A DNA stretch of 21,373 bases from Candidatus Ventricola intestinavium (GCA_018715105.1 DVMG01000003.1:1-21373); one strand, 5' to 3'; positions 6,877 to 14,955 are shown, numbered from the stretch's first letter. The notes: generated from the letters alone by a model not told the origin. A program made the numbers and translations.

Positions 6877-9853
6877 AAAGAAACGGCTTCTGGCGGGAAT
6901 GCTTGCCGCGCTCGCGCTTTTGCTGGGCGGCTGCTTCATTCAGCCGGATCCGACACTCGATCCGCTTGTCATCACTGACGGGGAGGGAACCATCCCCTTT
7001 GGCACGGCCCAGTCGCTGCCCACCCCCACGCCGACTCCCACCCCGCAGGCAACCCCCAGCCCCACGCCGGACACCTGGCAGCAGAGCGACCAGAGCACAT
7101 GGGAAGACTGGACGCAGGACAGCCTGCCCACCACGACGCCGCGCACGGTTGCCACGGCTGCGCCGGACGCTCAGAGCTGGACGACCTCCACAGAGGATTA
7201 CAATGCCGGGTATCCGGTGCTGCGCATGGGCTCCACGGGAAACGACGTCAGCGACCTGCAGGCGCGGCTGACGGAGCTGGGATACTACACCGGAACGATT
7301 GACGGCAAGTATGCCTCCGGCACACAGAGCGCGGTGACCGAGTTTCAGCAGCGCAACGGGCTGACGGCGGACGGCATTGCCGGCAGGCAGACGCAGGACC
7401 TGCTTTACTCCGGTTCGGCACAGCCCAAGGTGATCAGCGCCAGCAGCACCCAGGAACCCTATCTGCTGCTCAAGGAGGGGGCCTCCGGCCTGGAGGTGCG
7501 CAAGCTGCAGGGAAGGCTGGCGGAGCTTGGCTATTATTCCGGCGGTGTGGACGGCCTGTACGGCGCAACGACAACCGATGCTGTCAAAGCCTTTCAGCGC
7601 AATAACGGGCTTTCGGGAGATGGCCAGGCAGGCGAGCTGACGCAGACAAGGCTCTATTCTTCCTCGGCAAAGTATGCTTCCAATCCCGTGACAACAGCGG
7701 ATCCGGAACAGATACGCAGCCTGAGCGTGGGCATGACGGGCAACGATGTATACGCCATGCAGGAGCGGCTCATTGAATTGCGTTACCTGAACGGGGTGGC
7801 GGACGGTGTCTTTGGCACCGAGACGCAGGCCGCGCTCATCGCTTTCCAGCAAAACAATGGGCTGACGGCCGACGGCGTGGCGGGTGTGTCCACCCTCAAC
7901 AAGCTGAACGGAAGCTGCCGGGCGGCCACCGGCGTTTCGGCTACGGCGACGCCCAGCGGCACCGTTGTCCTGAGAGAGGGCGACAGCGGTGAAAATGTGT
8001 ATAATCTTCAGGCGCGGCTGTTTGAATTGGGATATTACAGCGGGCGCATCGACGGACGGTTTACCTCGGAAACGACGCAGGCGGTCAAGGCTTTTCAGCA
8101 GGCCAATGGGCTGACGGCCGACGGCATTGCCGGCTCGGGCACCCAGAATAAACTCAACAGCGGAAACGCCGTCGTTTCGCAGAGCGGCACGGTGGCCGAG
8201 ACGGAGGAGAACACGGGAAGCGGCTCTTCCACGGGCACGCTTTCCACCCTGCGCTATGGGGACCGCAGCGACGAAGTGCGCGTGCTTCAGCAATATCTGA
8301 GCGACCTGGGGTATCTTTCCACATCCCCGGATGGACAATTCGGATCCGGTACCGAGCGCGCGGTCAAGCTCTTTCAGGAGGCAAACGGGCTGACAGCCGA
8401 CGGCATCGCCGGCATGGGGACGCTTTCCATCCTGTATGGCGGCGATGCCGTGGAATACAGCGAATACTTTGGCGGCGGCTCCGGCAGTACCGCCACGCCT
8501 GCGCCGACCCGGGAGCCCAATATGGATATCGTCATTCAGTGGGAGAGCGAAGGAGAGGATGTGCGCCAGTATCAGGAAAGGCTGGTTGAGCTGGGCTATC
8601 TGGAAAGCAGGAACGTTACAGGCAAATTTAACCAGCCCACCGTCGATGCCACCAAGGCGTTCCAGACGATGAACGACCTCAAGGTGGACGGCGCGGCCGG
8701 GCCGGAGTCACTGAAACGGATCTATTCGGACGATGCGCTGAATGCGGATGGCGTCCGGATCGGGGATATGCAGGGGAGCACATCGGCCACCATGGTGGCC
8801 GATGTGCTCTCAGCCGGTATGTCGGGCGAACAGGTGCGCCAAGTGCAGAGCCGTCTGGCCGCGCTGGGCTATCTGTCCGCCTCTTTTGTCAGCGGGGTGT
8901 ATGACACACAGACCGAGCAGGCGGTGCGCCAGTTTCAGCAGGCGAATGGGCTGACGGCCGACGGCGTGGCGGGCAGCGGCACACAATCCCGCCTGTATGC
9001 ATCCGGCGCTGTAACGGCTCAGGTGGCGCAGGCGCAGGCGGATAACACGGCCAGACAGAACGAGGAATACCGGCTCAACGGCGCGTATCAGGCCAGCCTT
9101 TCCGGCGGGGGCATCGCCGTCAGCGACCGGGACAGCCTCTATCTGGCAGATGCCTCGCAGGGCGGCGTGCTGGTCAGGCGGCCGTACAACGGCTCCGCAT
9201 CCACCGTGCTCGCCTCGGATGTGCCGCGCTTTCTGCACCTGACCAACGGGCGGCTTTACTACGTGGCCAGCGATGGGGGCGAGGATTGCATCATCCGCAT
9301 GAATACCGACGGAACCAACCGGGAAGTGCTCTGCCGGGCGGGGATCATCCTGCGCTTTGCGCTGCACGACGGTGATCTGTATTATCTGGATGCCCATGCC
9401 GCGCTTCGGGAACGGACGCTCTCCGGAGAAGAGAACGAACTCATGACCGGGGTGAGTGATTTCACGATTGACGCGCAGGGGGACGCGATTCTATGCGTGA
9501 CACAGGACGGCGTGGTTTCCTTCGGCATCACGACGGGGGCGGTGACGACGGTTTACGCTGGTCAGGCCGATCAGGCCGTGCAATGCGGCGAGGCGCTGAT
9601 CGTGCGCACAGGAGGATCCCTTGTGCGGCTGATCAACGGGCAAAATGCCACGATCCGCCGTGACGGCGCGACTTATGTGGGAGCCTATGGCCAGAAGATT
9701 ATTCAGCTCACACCGCGGGGCGTGATCACATGCGATGTCAACGGCGAAAATGCCACCGTTCTCCTTTCCGGCGCATACGAGGCGGCTTCCATCGCCGGCG
9801 GGGTACTCTATGTGGGCACGGCCAGCGGCTATACCCAATGGGTGCAGCTGTGA
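6869..9853 (+). CDS. Lipoprotein with seven peptidoglycan-binding repeats and a propeller-like C-terminus
   Basis: A 994-residue lipoprotein. The N-terminus is a lipoprotein signal: basic MNEKKR, a hydrophobic core and the lipobox LLGGC with acylated Cys22. A Pro/Thr-rich spacer (TPTPTPTPQATPSPTP, about residues 50-70) follows. Then come seven peptidoglycan-binding-1 repeats of about 70 residues, near 115-184, 197-267, 281-348, 366-433, 458-526, 554-624 and 642-714; most end in the GLTADGxAG signature. The last 250 residues (about 741-994) contain repeated short beta units such as DSLYLADA, GRLYYVASDGG and GDLYYLDAH, resembling DUF5050-type propellers. Likely held to the membrane and bound to wall glycan or stem peptides. 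No catalytic wall-lytic domain is visible, so a structural, sensor or scaffold role is inferred. Repeat 6 is the most divergent. The start overlaps the HAD gene; GGGAGG precedes it. Confidence 0.9.
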   Translation: MNEKKRLLAGMLAALALLLGGCFIQPDPTLDPLVITDGEGTIPFGTAQSLPTPTPTPTPQATPSPTPDTWQQSDQSTWEDWTQDSLPTTTPRTVATAAPDAQSWTTSTEDYNAGYPVLRMGSTGNDVSDLQARLTELGYYTGTIDGKYASGTQSAVTEFQQRNGLTADGIAGRQTQDLLYSGSAQPKVISASSTQEPYLLLKEGASGLEVRKLQGRLAELGYYSGGVDGLYGATTTDAVKAFQRNNGLSGDGQAGELTQTRLYSSSAKYASNPVTTADPEQIRSLSVGMTGNDVYAMQERLIELRYLNGVADGVFGTETQAALIAFQQNNGLTADGVAGVSTLNKLNGSCRAATGVSATATPSGTVVLREGDSGENVYNLQARLFELGYYSGRIDGRFTSETTQAVKAFQQANGLTADGIAGSGTQNKLNSGNAVVSQSGTVAETEENTGSGSSTGTLSTLRYGDRSDEVRVLQQYLSDLGYLSTSPDGQFGSGTERAVKLFQEANGLTADGIAGMGTLSILYGGDAVEYSEYFGGGSGSTATPAPTREPNMDIVIQWESEGEDVRQYQERLVELGYLESRNVTGKFNQPTVDATKAFQTMNDLKVDGAAGPESLKRIYSDDALNADGVRIGDMQGSTSATMVADVLSAGMSGEQVRQVQSRLAALGYLSASFVSGVYDTQTEQAVRQFQQANGLTADGVAGSGTQSRLYASGAVTAQVAQAQADNTARQNEEYRLNGAYQASLSGGGIAVSDRDSLYLADASQGGVLVRRPYNGSASTVLASDVPRFLHLTNGRLYYVASDGGEDCIIRMNTDGTNREVLCRAGIILRFALHDGDLYYLDAHAALRERTLSGEENELMTGVSDFTIDAQGDAILCVTQDGVVSFGITTGAVTTVYAGQADQAVQCGEALIVRTGGSLVRLINGQNATIRRDGATYVGAYGQKIIQLTPRGVITCDVNGENATVLLSGAYEAASIAGGVLYVGTASGYTQWVQL
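7211..9008 (+). repeat. DNA repeats encoding seven peptidoglycan-binding domains
   Basis: Seven units of roughly 200 bp separated by variable linkers. Their 3' parts are nearly identical in DNA: AATGGGCTGACGGCCGACGG recurs at 7856, 8104 and 8944, with one- or two-base variants at the other units. This makes the locus prone to unequal recombination or gene conversion. Confidence 0.85.
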
Positions 9854-9896
9854 GCAGCCCGGTTAGCAGCCTGATAGAAGCCCCGGCTATGCGGGG

Positions 9897-10382
9897 TTAC
9901 AGCCGCAGGGAGGCATCCAGCGCAAGGAGATACGCTTTTGACGCCTCATTTTCAAGCAGCACATCGTAAGCGCGGCGCGCAGCGGAAACAAACGCCGGAT
10001 CAAGGGCCTGCAGCCCATAATCGCACAGGGGGCAGAGGAAGCGGGCGCGCGTATCCAGCCGGATGCGGGATACGCCGCCGCCGGAAAAGGTGAGAAACAG
10101 GGGAAACAGCCGGCAGGCGAGCGGACGGCTCTCGCGCGGGCAGCTTCCCCTGCACACGAAGAGAGACGCGGCATGGCCGCCCAGGGAAAAGCCGGCGGGA
10201 AGCACGCGGCCGAATGTGCAGCCGGCATACAGCGCTTCTTCGCCGGGGAAGAGAAGCATGCCGGTTTCCTCATCCCCCTGACAGCAGGCTCCCCCGCAGA
10301 GGCGGCCGCAGTCTGTTTTCAGCGGTGTGACGGATGCAAGGAGTGCGCGGGCGGCACGCACGGCGCAAAGAGAAGAAGACAT
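9897..10382 (-). CDS. Cysteine-rich YkgJ-like metal-binding protein
   Basis: A 161-residue protein with no signal peptide or membrane segment. It has two cysteine groups: DCGRLCGGACCQGD (C25, C29, C33, C34) and CRGSCPRESRPLACRLFPLF (C77, C81, C90), plus C55 and a late CPLC pair (C117, C120). The C-x3-C-x3-CC start and the later RPLxCRxFPL phrase are those of YkgJ-type proteins annotated as zinc or iron-sulfur binding; the true metal and reaction are not established. The ATG at 10382 has a perfect AGGAGG (complement of 10389-10394) six bases upstream, so it is well supported as a real gene. It converges on the lipoprotein gene, 43 bases away, with only a weak 7-bp hairpin (9879-9898) between. 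It lies downstream of the secreted-protein gene but past that gene's terminator, so it likely has its own promoter, which I could not identify. Confidence 0.72.
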   Translation of the reverse strand: MSSSLCAVRAARALLASVTPLKTDCGRLCGGACCQGDEETGMLLFPGEEALYAGCTFGRVLPAGFSLGGHAASLFVCRGSCPRESRPLACRLFPLFLTFSGGGVSRIRLDTRARFLCPLCDYGLQALDPAFVSAARRAYDVLLENEASKAYLLALDASLRL

Positions 10383-10649
10383 GTCATTCCTCCTGTAAGA
10401 AAGCGAAGGGAAAAGGAGCGGCGCCGGCCGGAGCTTTCCTTGTCTTGACGGTGAAAGATCTTGCCGGCGAAGATCTGGCTGGCGAGACGGGCATGAAAGA
10501 GGAAAATGAATTCGGCATGAATGAAAAAACGCGGGTGGGCGTTGTCCCTCCCGCGTTTTTGGCGCGTCTCCCTGCGAGACAAGGGGGAATCCCTTTCCAT
10601 CAGAATCGCAGGAGAAAACGGTTCATCCTCCTTTTAAGGAGGCTTGCTT
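10383..10649. other. Intergenic stretch between two leftward genes
   Basis: It contains the ribosome site of the YkgJ-like gene, a pair of GATCTTGCCGGCGAA / GATCTGGCTGGCGAG imperfect direct repeats near 10457-10487, and the strong terminator at 10525-10560. No gene and no clear promoter seen. Confidence 0.6.
10525..10560 (-). terminator. Strong intrinsic terminator of the secreted-protein gene
   Basis: An 11-bp perfect stem, AAAAACGCGGG/CCCGCGTTTTT (10525-10535 with 10550-10560), can be extended inward by three G-C pairs after a mismatch. The A run gives a U tract on the minus strand, so it fits termination of the gene ending at 10650; by symmetry it could work in both directions. Confidence 0.85.
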
Positions 10650-12329
10650 TTACTCAACCAGAGCGGAGAGCAGCTGCGGCGGCAGCGCGGAGAAGATGGC
10701 CGTCAGCTTTTCCTCCAGCGCGCCGGAGAGGCGCTCGTTCAGCGCGTTCATTTCGTCGATGGTGACCGACTCCAGCTCGATGGAGGTCAGAGCCTGCGAA
10801 TCGGCAGGATCGTAATCCTTGCTGTACAGCGCGATATCCAAGCCGATTTCGTCAAGCCCCAGCTCCTTCATGCTTTCGCTGAACCAATAGCGGCCGGTAA
10901 AGTTCTCTTCCCCGGCAGGAGAAGCGGTGATGCCGCCTTCATAACTCACGCTCATTCTCTCGGAGTCGTCATACGCGTCCATCGTGCCGGTCATCACGAA
11001 TGATTCTCCGCCATCCGCGGTCAACGCCATTTCCATCGTCATGTCAAACACGCTGCGCATGTTTCCCGGCTGAGCGTTCATGTTCATCGTATAGGTCCCT
11101 CTGTATCCGGGCAGATCCTCCTGCGTGGTGAAAGGCGCCATGGAGAAGGCATAGTCCGCAGCCGTTTCTTCGCCGTCGATGCCGGCAAAGAGACTCATGA
11201 GGACATCGCCGGCATTCGGGTCCGCCGGATCGACGGCGACGGACATTTCAAGAGAAACGTTATCGCCGGTGTCTCCATCCGCATCGCTTTGCACATAGGT
11301 CAGCAAAAGATCCATGGAAGAGCCGGCTTCGTCCGCGGTGAGAATGAAGGCCAGCGTGTTGCTCTCGCCGTCCGCGTCTGTCTGGTCAAGCACGATGTAG
11401 CAGACGGGGGCCTCGTCACAGTAGCCAAGAAGCAGGGTATAGGTGGTGCCTGCATCGGCCAGGGAGTCCGCCGCGTCGCGCAGCAGATCGCAAAGCTCTG
11501 CCGTGGTGGTGATGGGTGTGCTCTCCTCTGCCGCATGGATGCTGCCGTCGGCGAGCAGGCTGTCCAGCATCGGAACAAGGTTTTCATCCGTCTCAAGCTG
11601 ATCGGCCAGCGCGATGATGAGCCTGGCAAGATCGGCGTCGGTCATGGTGACGGCAATTTCATGATCAACCGCGGGGAAAGCTCCGCTTTCCGCCACCTGA
11701 TCCTCCTGAGAGACGGGCAGGGTGGCGGCAAAATCCCCCACAATCTGGAGATACGGCTCCGCCAGCTGCAGGGCGGTGGCAAGGAATCCTTCCAGCGCCT
11801 GGACCATTTCCGTGAGCGCAGCGTCAAGATCGATTTCCTTGAGCGACAGGATCATGTCGATCTGCTCCTGGGGCACGCCGCAAAGGGCCAACACGGTTTC
11901 CCAACGGGCGGTGACACGTTCGCCCTCGATCAGATTGCTTTCGATGGCCAGGCCGTCCGCCGTCAGATCTACGGCTGCGGCGATGGAAGTGCCTTCCGCC
12001 TTGCCGGGCGCATAGGTGCCGCTCAACTCGATGCGGTAACCGCCGTCGATTTTTCCCACGCCCAAGCTGAGCGTGGCGGCATCCAACACCTGGGTGATGC
12101 CATCGATCAGGGCGCGTTCTTCCTCATCGCCAGGGGCCAGCACATCGGTATTCATGTCAAAGAGGATGCGAAGATCGCCGCCTACGATCTTTCCGGCATC
12201 AAATGCATCGCCAATCAGTGCGTCCATCGTCTCGCCCGGCACATAGGCCGTCTCCTCAGAAAGAGCGAGAGGCATGGCCAGCGTCAGGCACAGTGCGAGG
12301 ATGAGCAGGAAGAACCCTTTTTTCGTCAT
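10650..12329 (-). CDS. Secreted protein of unknown function
   Basis: A 559-residue exported protein. The start at 12329 gives a classical signal peptide (MTKKG, then a hydrophobic stretch FFLLILALCLTLAMPLALS, then an acidic mature N-terminus) and has AGGAGG (complement of 12339-12344) nine bases upstream; upstream in-frame starts would bury the signal peptide and overlap the promoter. The mature part is acidic, poor in Cys, and made of alternating amphipathic beta segments, for example GYRIELSGTYAP, FVMTGTMDAYD and MSVSYEGG, suggesting an extended beta-rich fold. There is no lipobox, no sortase motif and no domain I can name. It has its own promoter, divergent from the PadR cassette, and a strong terminator. 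It could be a PadR target, since the two promoters lie within about 100 bp, but nothing shows this directly. Confidence 0.85.
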   Translation of the reverse strand: MTKKGFFLLILALCLTLAMPLALSEETAYVPGETMDALIGDAFDAGKIVGGDLRILFDMNTDVLAPGDEEERALIDGITQVLDAATLSLGVGKIDGGYRIELSGTYAPGKAEGTSIAAAVDLTADGLAIESNLIEGERVTARWETVLALCGVPQEQIDMILSLKEIDLDAALTEMVQALEGFLATALQLAEPYLQIVGDFAATLPVSQEDQVAESGAFPAVDHEIAVTMTDADLARLIIALADQLETDENLVPMLDSLLADGSIHAAEESTPITTTAELCDLLRDAADSLADAGTTYTLLLGYCDEAPVCYIVLDQTDADGESNTLAFILTADEAGSSMDLLLTYVQSDADGDTGDNVSLEMSVAVDPADPNAGDVLMSLFAGIDGEETAADYAFSMAPFTTQEDLPGYRGTYTMNMNAQPGNMRSVFDMTMEMALTADGGESFVMTGTMDAYDDSERMSVSYEGGITASPAGEENFTGRYWFSESMKELGLDEIGLDIALYSKDYDPADSQALTSIELESVTIDEMNALNERLSGALEEKLTAIFSALPPQLLSALVE

Positions 12330-12393
12330 TCGATTTGTCCTCCTTCTTTGTCTCGTGAGAGCCGTGCGAAGGCATGGCCCTATTTTTGTCTCC

Positions 12394-12422
12394 ATTATAG
12401 GGGAAGGAACCCTTTCCGTCAA
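12394..12422 (-). promoter_or_regulatory. Sigma-A promoter of the secreted-protein gene
   Basis: On the minus strand TTGACG (12422-12417) and TATAAT (12399-12394) have a 17-base spacer, a near-consensus match. Immediately upstream lies an inverted repeat AACCCC-N10-GGGGTT (12428-12449), a possible activator or repressor site. Confidence 0.8.
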
Positions 12423-12427
12423 GGAGG

Positions 12428-12449
12428 AACCCCTCATAACGGTGGGGTT
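12428..12449. promoter_or_regulatory. Inverted repeat next to the leftward -35 element
   Basis: AACCCC (12428-12433) and GGGGTT (12444-12449) are separated by 10 bases, placing half-site centres about 16 bp apart. It sits between the two divergent promoters. A protein-binding site is inferred only. Confidence 0.4.
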
Positions 12450-12482
12450 TCGGGTTAATCAAATTGAGATAATTTTTTAAAA

Positions 12483-12526
12483 GAAATACATTGACAGATG
12501 AGGTATTGAGTGATACAATGTATTTC
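12483..12526 (+). promoter_or_regulatory. PadR operon promoter flanked by a perfect 11-bp inverted repeat
   Basis: TTGACA (12491-12496) and TACAAT (12514-12519) with a 17-base spacer form a near-consensus sigma-A promoter. An exact inverted repeat, GAAATACATTG (12483-12493) and CAATGTATTTC (12516-12526), overlaps both elements, with half-site centres 33 bp apart, close to three DNA turns. The right half also contains the local palindrome ATACA-A-TGTAT. PadR-family repressors typically bind ATAC/ATGT-rich dyads over their own promoters, so autoregulation is the natural reading. Confidence 0.82.
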
Positions 12527-12541
12527 GTCGGAGGTGATGAG

Positions 12542-12883
12542 ATGCTCAATTCATCAGATATCCTTCGCGGCTACACGGACACGATTATCCTGGCGCAGCT
12601 GGCGGCGGGGGACAGCTACGGCTACGTCATCAGCAAAAACGTGCAGGAGATCACCCGCGGGGAGCTGCAGCTCAAGGAGGCAACCCTGTATACGACCTTT
12701 CGCAGGCTGGAAAATGCCGGAATGATCGAGTCATACTGGGGGAATGAGAACGCTGGCGCCAGAAGAAGATATTACCATCTGACGGATGCCGGGCGAAAGC
12801 TATATGAAGAGAATCGGGCGGACTGGCGCAAATACCGCGCCATGATTTCAGAACTGTTTGGAATGGAGGACAGGACAACATGA
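12542..12883 (+). CDS. PadR family transcriptional regulator
   Basis: A 113-residue winged-helix DNA-binding protein. Family features are clear: the opening ILRGYTDTIILAQLAAGDSYGY, then ISKNVQEIT, LKEATLYTTFRRLENAGMI with the recognition helix, the wing GARRRYYHLTDAGRKLYEE, and a short C-terminal helix for dimerisation, as in the short (PadR-s2) class. The ATG at 12542 follows GGAGGTGA (12530-12537); an in-frame TTG at 12491 is excluded because it lies in the -35 element. The predicted leader is only about 16 bases. The stop overlaps the next start (ATGA), so it is coupled to the DUF4097-type gene. It is probably an autorepressor controlling this cassette; ligand unknown. Confidence 0.93.
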   Translation: MLNSSDILRGYTDTIILAQLAAGDSYGYVISKNVQEITRGELQLKEATLYTTFRRLENAGMIESYWGNENAGARRRYYHLTDAGRKLYEENRADWRKYRAMISELFGMEDRTT

Positions 12884-14658
12884 TGAACATGCGGATTCGC
12901 AGGATGATTGATGAAATCTTCGCCGATATGAAGATGACGGCGGAAAACCTCGCCCTGCGGGACGAGCTGCTGGCCAACGCCCAGGCCCGCTATGAGGATA
13001 CCGTGCGCCAGGGACGTTCGGAGGAGGAGGCCTTTGCGCAGGTCGCCGCCTCGCTGGGAGACGTGCAGTCGCTACTCAGAGAGATGAACGAAGGGCAGGA
13101 AAGCGGCGCGCCGGAAAAGGAGACGCATGAAGGCGGGCAGGCCGATGCCCGCGAGAGCGGCAAAGCGGAAGGAGAAAGCGGGGAGCCCGCGCAGGAAGAA
13201 GAGCCCGCCGGCGCAAAGCCCGGCTGCACCACGGATTTGGGCCAGGCGCTCAACAAGGCGTTCAACGTGCTGGGCGATGTGGGCCAGCAGATCGTGCCCC
13301 AGGCCAAAAAGCTGGTACGCCAGGTAGATGATGCCACCGGCGGCGTAATTGACAGCATTGGCAAGGCGGTGGGCAAGGGGATGCGCGACGCGCAGAAGGC
13401 GGCGGGCCAGGTGATCGACAAGCTCTCCGGCGACAAGGGGGAACTCGTCTTTGACTTTGGCAAGCCCCAATCGCGTGAAGGAAAAGAAGAGAAAGAAACC
13501 AAAAGCCCGGCGGAACTGAGGGAAGAGGCGAAAGATCTGCGCGCACAGGCGGAAATCAAGCAGGTCAGCGGCGATCAGGAGGGGGCGCGCGAACTGCGTG
13601 CGCAGGCCTATTCCCTGGAGATGCAGGCGGATGCCGCCGAGCAGGAACTGGCCATGAAGCAGGCGCAGAACGATGCGGCGAAGGAGACGGCCGCGGCGGC
13701 GCAGGAACCGGTGATCGGGGCGGACGGCGAGCTGGATGAAGAGGCCTTTTCCCGCGCGGTGGATCAGATGGCGCAGGATGCCGAGCAGGCCGCGCGCGAG
13801 GCCGCCCAGGATGCGGAATACACCGTCTGCGATGCCGCAAGCGGCACGGTGATGATCCGCAGGTTTCCCGCAGCGGGGCTGCATGGCATCGACATCGGCC
13901 TGGATGCGGATGATGTGGAAATCCTCCCGGCGGACACGGGTGAGGTGGAGGTTCGCTGGGAGACCGAGGCGGACGGCTGCCCGGAACCCAGCGTGACGAT
14001 GGAGGGGCATAAGCTGACCGTCCGGCGCAGGAACCCGGATGTATTCAAGACGTTTTTCTCCGTCTTTAAAAAAGAGGGGGGCCGGATGACCCTGCGCGTC
14101 CCCTGTGGATATGCGGCGGAGTACACCGTGAGCACCACGTCCGGAGATATTCGGCTCATGGGCATGGATGTGGACAGCGCGAAAATCAACACGGTCTCCG
14201 GCGATGTGAGGCTGGAGCCGGATGCCCGTATCCGCGCCAAGGAGATCAGCGTGACCACCGTATCCGGAGATGTGACGGTCAGCGCATGCGCGGGGGATGT
14301 GGTGGTGAGCACGGTTTCCGGCAACCAGTTCATTTCCTGCGACGCGAACCGCGTGGACGCCAATAACGTCTCCGGCCGGATGCACGTGGAAGGCGCGTGC
14401 GAAGAATGGGAGGCCAGCAGCGTATCCGGTGAGGTGGAATTGCTTTGCACCGTTGCCCCAACCAGGAAAATTCAGATCGGTACGATGTCCGGCTCGGCGC
14501 GGGTGGCGCTGCCGGAGGATATCCGCGGCTTTGTTGCCGAGGCCAGCGGGCTGAGCACTTCCATTGTCAATGAATTCGGACCGAACCGTTACGGCACATG
14601 CGCCCTGCCCATCCGCATGGACACGGTGAGCGGCAAGCTGATGATTACACGGCTCTGA
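12880..14658 (+). CDS. HAAS-like N-terminus plus DUF4097-type beta-repeat protein
   Basis: 592 residues, starting in an ATGA overlap with the PadR gene. Residues 1-70 are a helical HAAS/DUF1700-type segment (MIDEIFADMKMT..., ARYEDTVRQGRSEEEAFAQVAASLGDV), commonly found next to PadR genes. A Glu/Gly/Ala-rich linker follows, then an amphipathic region (about 110-190) and an Ala/Glu-rich probable coiled coil (about 211-275). Residues 314-591 hold at least eight SG-containing turns (TTSGDI, TVSGDV twice, TVSGNQ, NVSGRM, SVSGEV, TMSGSA, TVSGKL), the pattern of DUF4097 putative adhesin beta-helices. I see no signal peptide and no transmembrane helix, so it is probably cytoplasmic or peripherally membrane bound despite the 'adhesin' family name. 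Function in this family is not established; a link to envelope stress is inference from context. Confidence 0.87.
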   Translation: MMNMRIRRMIDEIFADMKMTAENLALRDELLANAQARYEDTVRQGRSEEEAFAQVAASLGDVQSLLREMNEGQESGAPEKETHEGGQADARESGKAEGESGEPAQEEEPAGAKPGCTTDLGQALNKAFNVLGDVGQQIVPQAKKLVRQVDDATGGVIDSIGKAVGKGMRDAQKAAGQVIDKLSGDKGELVFDFGKPQSREGKEEKETKSPAELREEAKDLRAQAEIKQVSGDQEGARELRAQAYSLEMQADAAEQELAMKQAQNDAAKETAAAAQEPVIGADGELDEEAFSRAVDQMAQDAEQAAREAAQDAEYTVCDAASGTVMIRRFPAAGLHGIDIGLDADDVEILPADTGEVEVRWETEADGCPEPSVTMEGHKLTVRRRNPDVFKTFFSVFKKEGGRMTLRVPCGYAAEYTVSTTSGDIRLMGMDVDSAKINTVSGDVRLEPDARIRAKEISVTTVSGDVTVSACAGDVVVSTVSGNQFISCDANRVDANNVSGRMHVEGACEEWEASSVSGEVELLCTVAPTRKIQIGTMSGSARVALPEDIRGFVAEASGLSTSIVNEFGPNRYGTCALPIRMDTVSGKLMITRL

Positions 14659-14673
14659 GAAACAGGAACATGG

Positions 14674-14699
14674 AAACGCTTGACAGAAACGTTTGACAG
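14674..14699 (+). repeat. 13-bp tandem repeat before the first small membrane gene
   Basis: AAACGCTTGACAG (14674-14686) is followed directly by AAACGTTTGACAG (14687-14699), one mismatch. It supplies two TTGACA words just ahead of the ribosome site of the next gene. Without a good -10 outside the coding region I do not call a promoter. Confidence 0.75.
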
Positions 14700-14709
14700 A
14701 GGAATGGAT

Positions 14710-14901
14710 ATGGATAAAATCAAGGAACTATTCGCCCTTCTTGTGGGCGCCCGCCTCATCGTAGAGGGAAACAGCCGCACATTTGTAAAAGTGCCGATGT
14801 GGCTGGTTGTTCTGGCGGCGTTGAGCAGCGTGAAGCTGGCTGTTGTCAGCGCCCTGCTGGCCATTGCCTTTGGCATGCGCGTGCGCGTTGTCCGCGCGTG
14901 A
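14710..14901 (+). CDS. Small membrane protein, DUF4342-like (first of a pair)
   Basis: A 63-residue protein: a short helical start (MDKIKELFALLVGARLIVEG), a polar turn, a VPMW step, a hydrophobic run of about 30 residues (WLVVLAALSSVKLAVVSALLAIAFG) and a basic MRVRVVRA tail. The P-x-W/L hydrophobic block followed by a short basic beta strand resembles the core of DUF4342 proteins, here without the UBA-like N-terminus some members have. The start at 14710 has AGAGGA seven bases upstream; the ATG at 14704 sits too close to that site. The gene lies 51 bases after the DUF4097-type gene on the same strand and is likely part of the PadR operon. A second paralogue follows. Role unknown. Confidence 0.7.
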   Translation: MDKIKELFALLVGARLIVEGNSRTFVKVPMWLVVLAALSSVKLAVVSALLAIAFGMRVRVVRA

Positions 14902-14955
14902 GGAGACGGCCTGTCCCCGCCGCAGGATCCGTGAAAGGATAGCAGGAAATTGGAT

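Noticed and set aside
6677..8338. A 553-codon minus-strand frame opposite the HAD and lipoprotein genes
   Set aside because: Its apparent repeats are only the reverse reading of peptidoglycan-binding repeats. No ribosome site and no recognisable domain.
7211..9008. Repeats considered as a CRISPR array or mobile repeat
   Set aside because: The units are about 200 bp, keep one reading frame and encode peptidoglycan-binding domains.
11289..12458. A 389-codon plus-strand frame opposite the secreted protein
   Set aside because: It runs through the leftward promoter, has no ribosome site, and opposes a gene with a clear signal peptide, promoter and terminator.
13072..14385. A 437-codon minus-strand frame opposite the DUF4097-type gene
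   Set aside because: His/Arg-rich shadow of a well-supported gene with family signatures on the other strand.
14680..14720. Internal promoter from the two TTGACA words before the first small membrane gene
   Set aside because: The only -10-like word (TAAAAT, 14715-14720) lies inside the coding region, so the transcript would miss the start codon.
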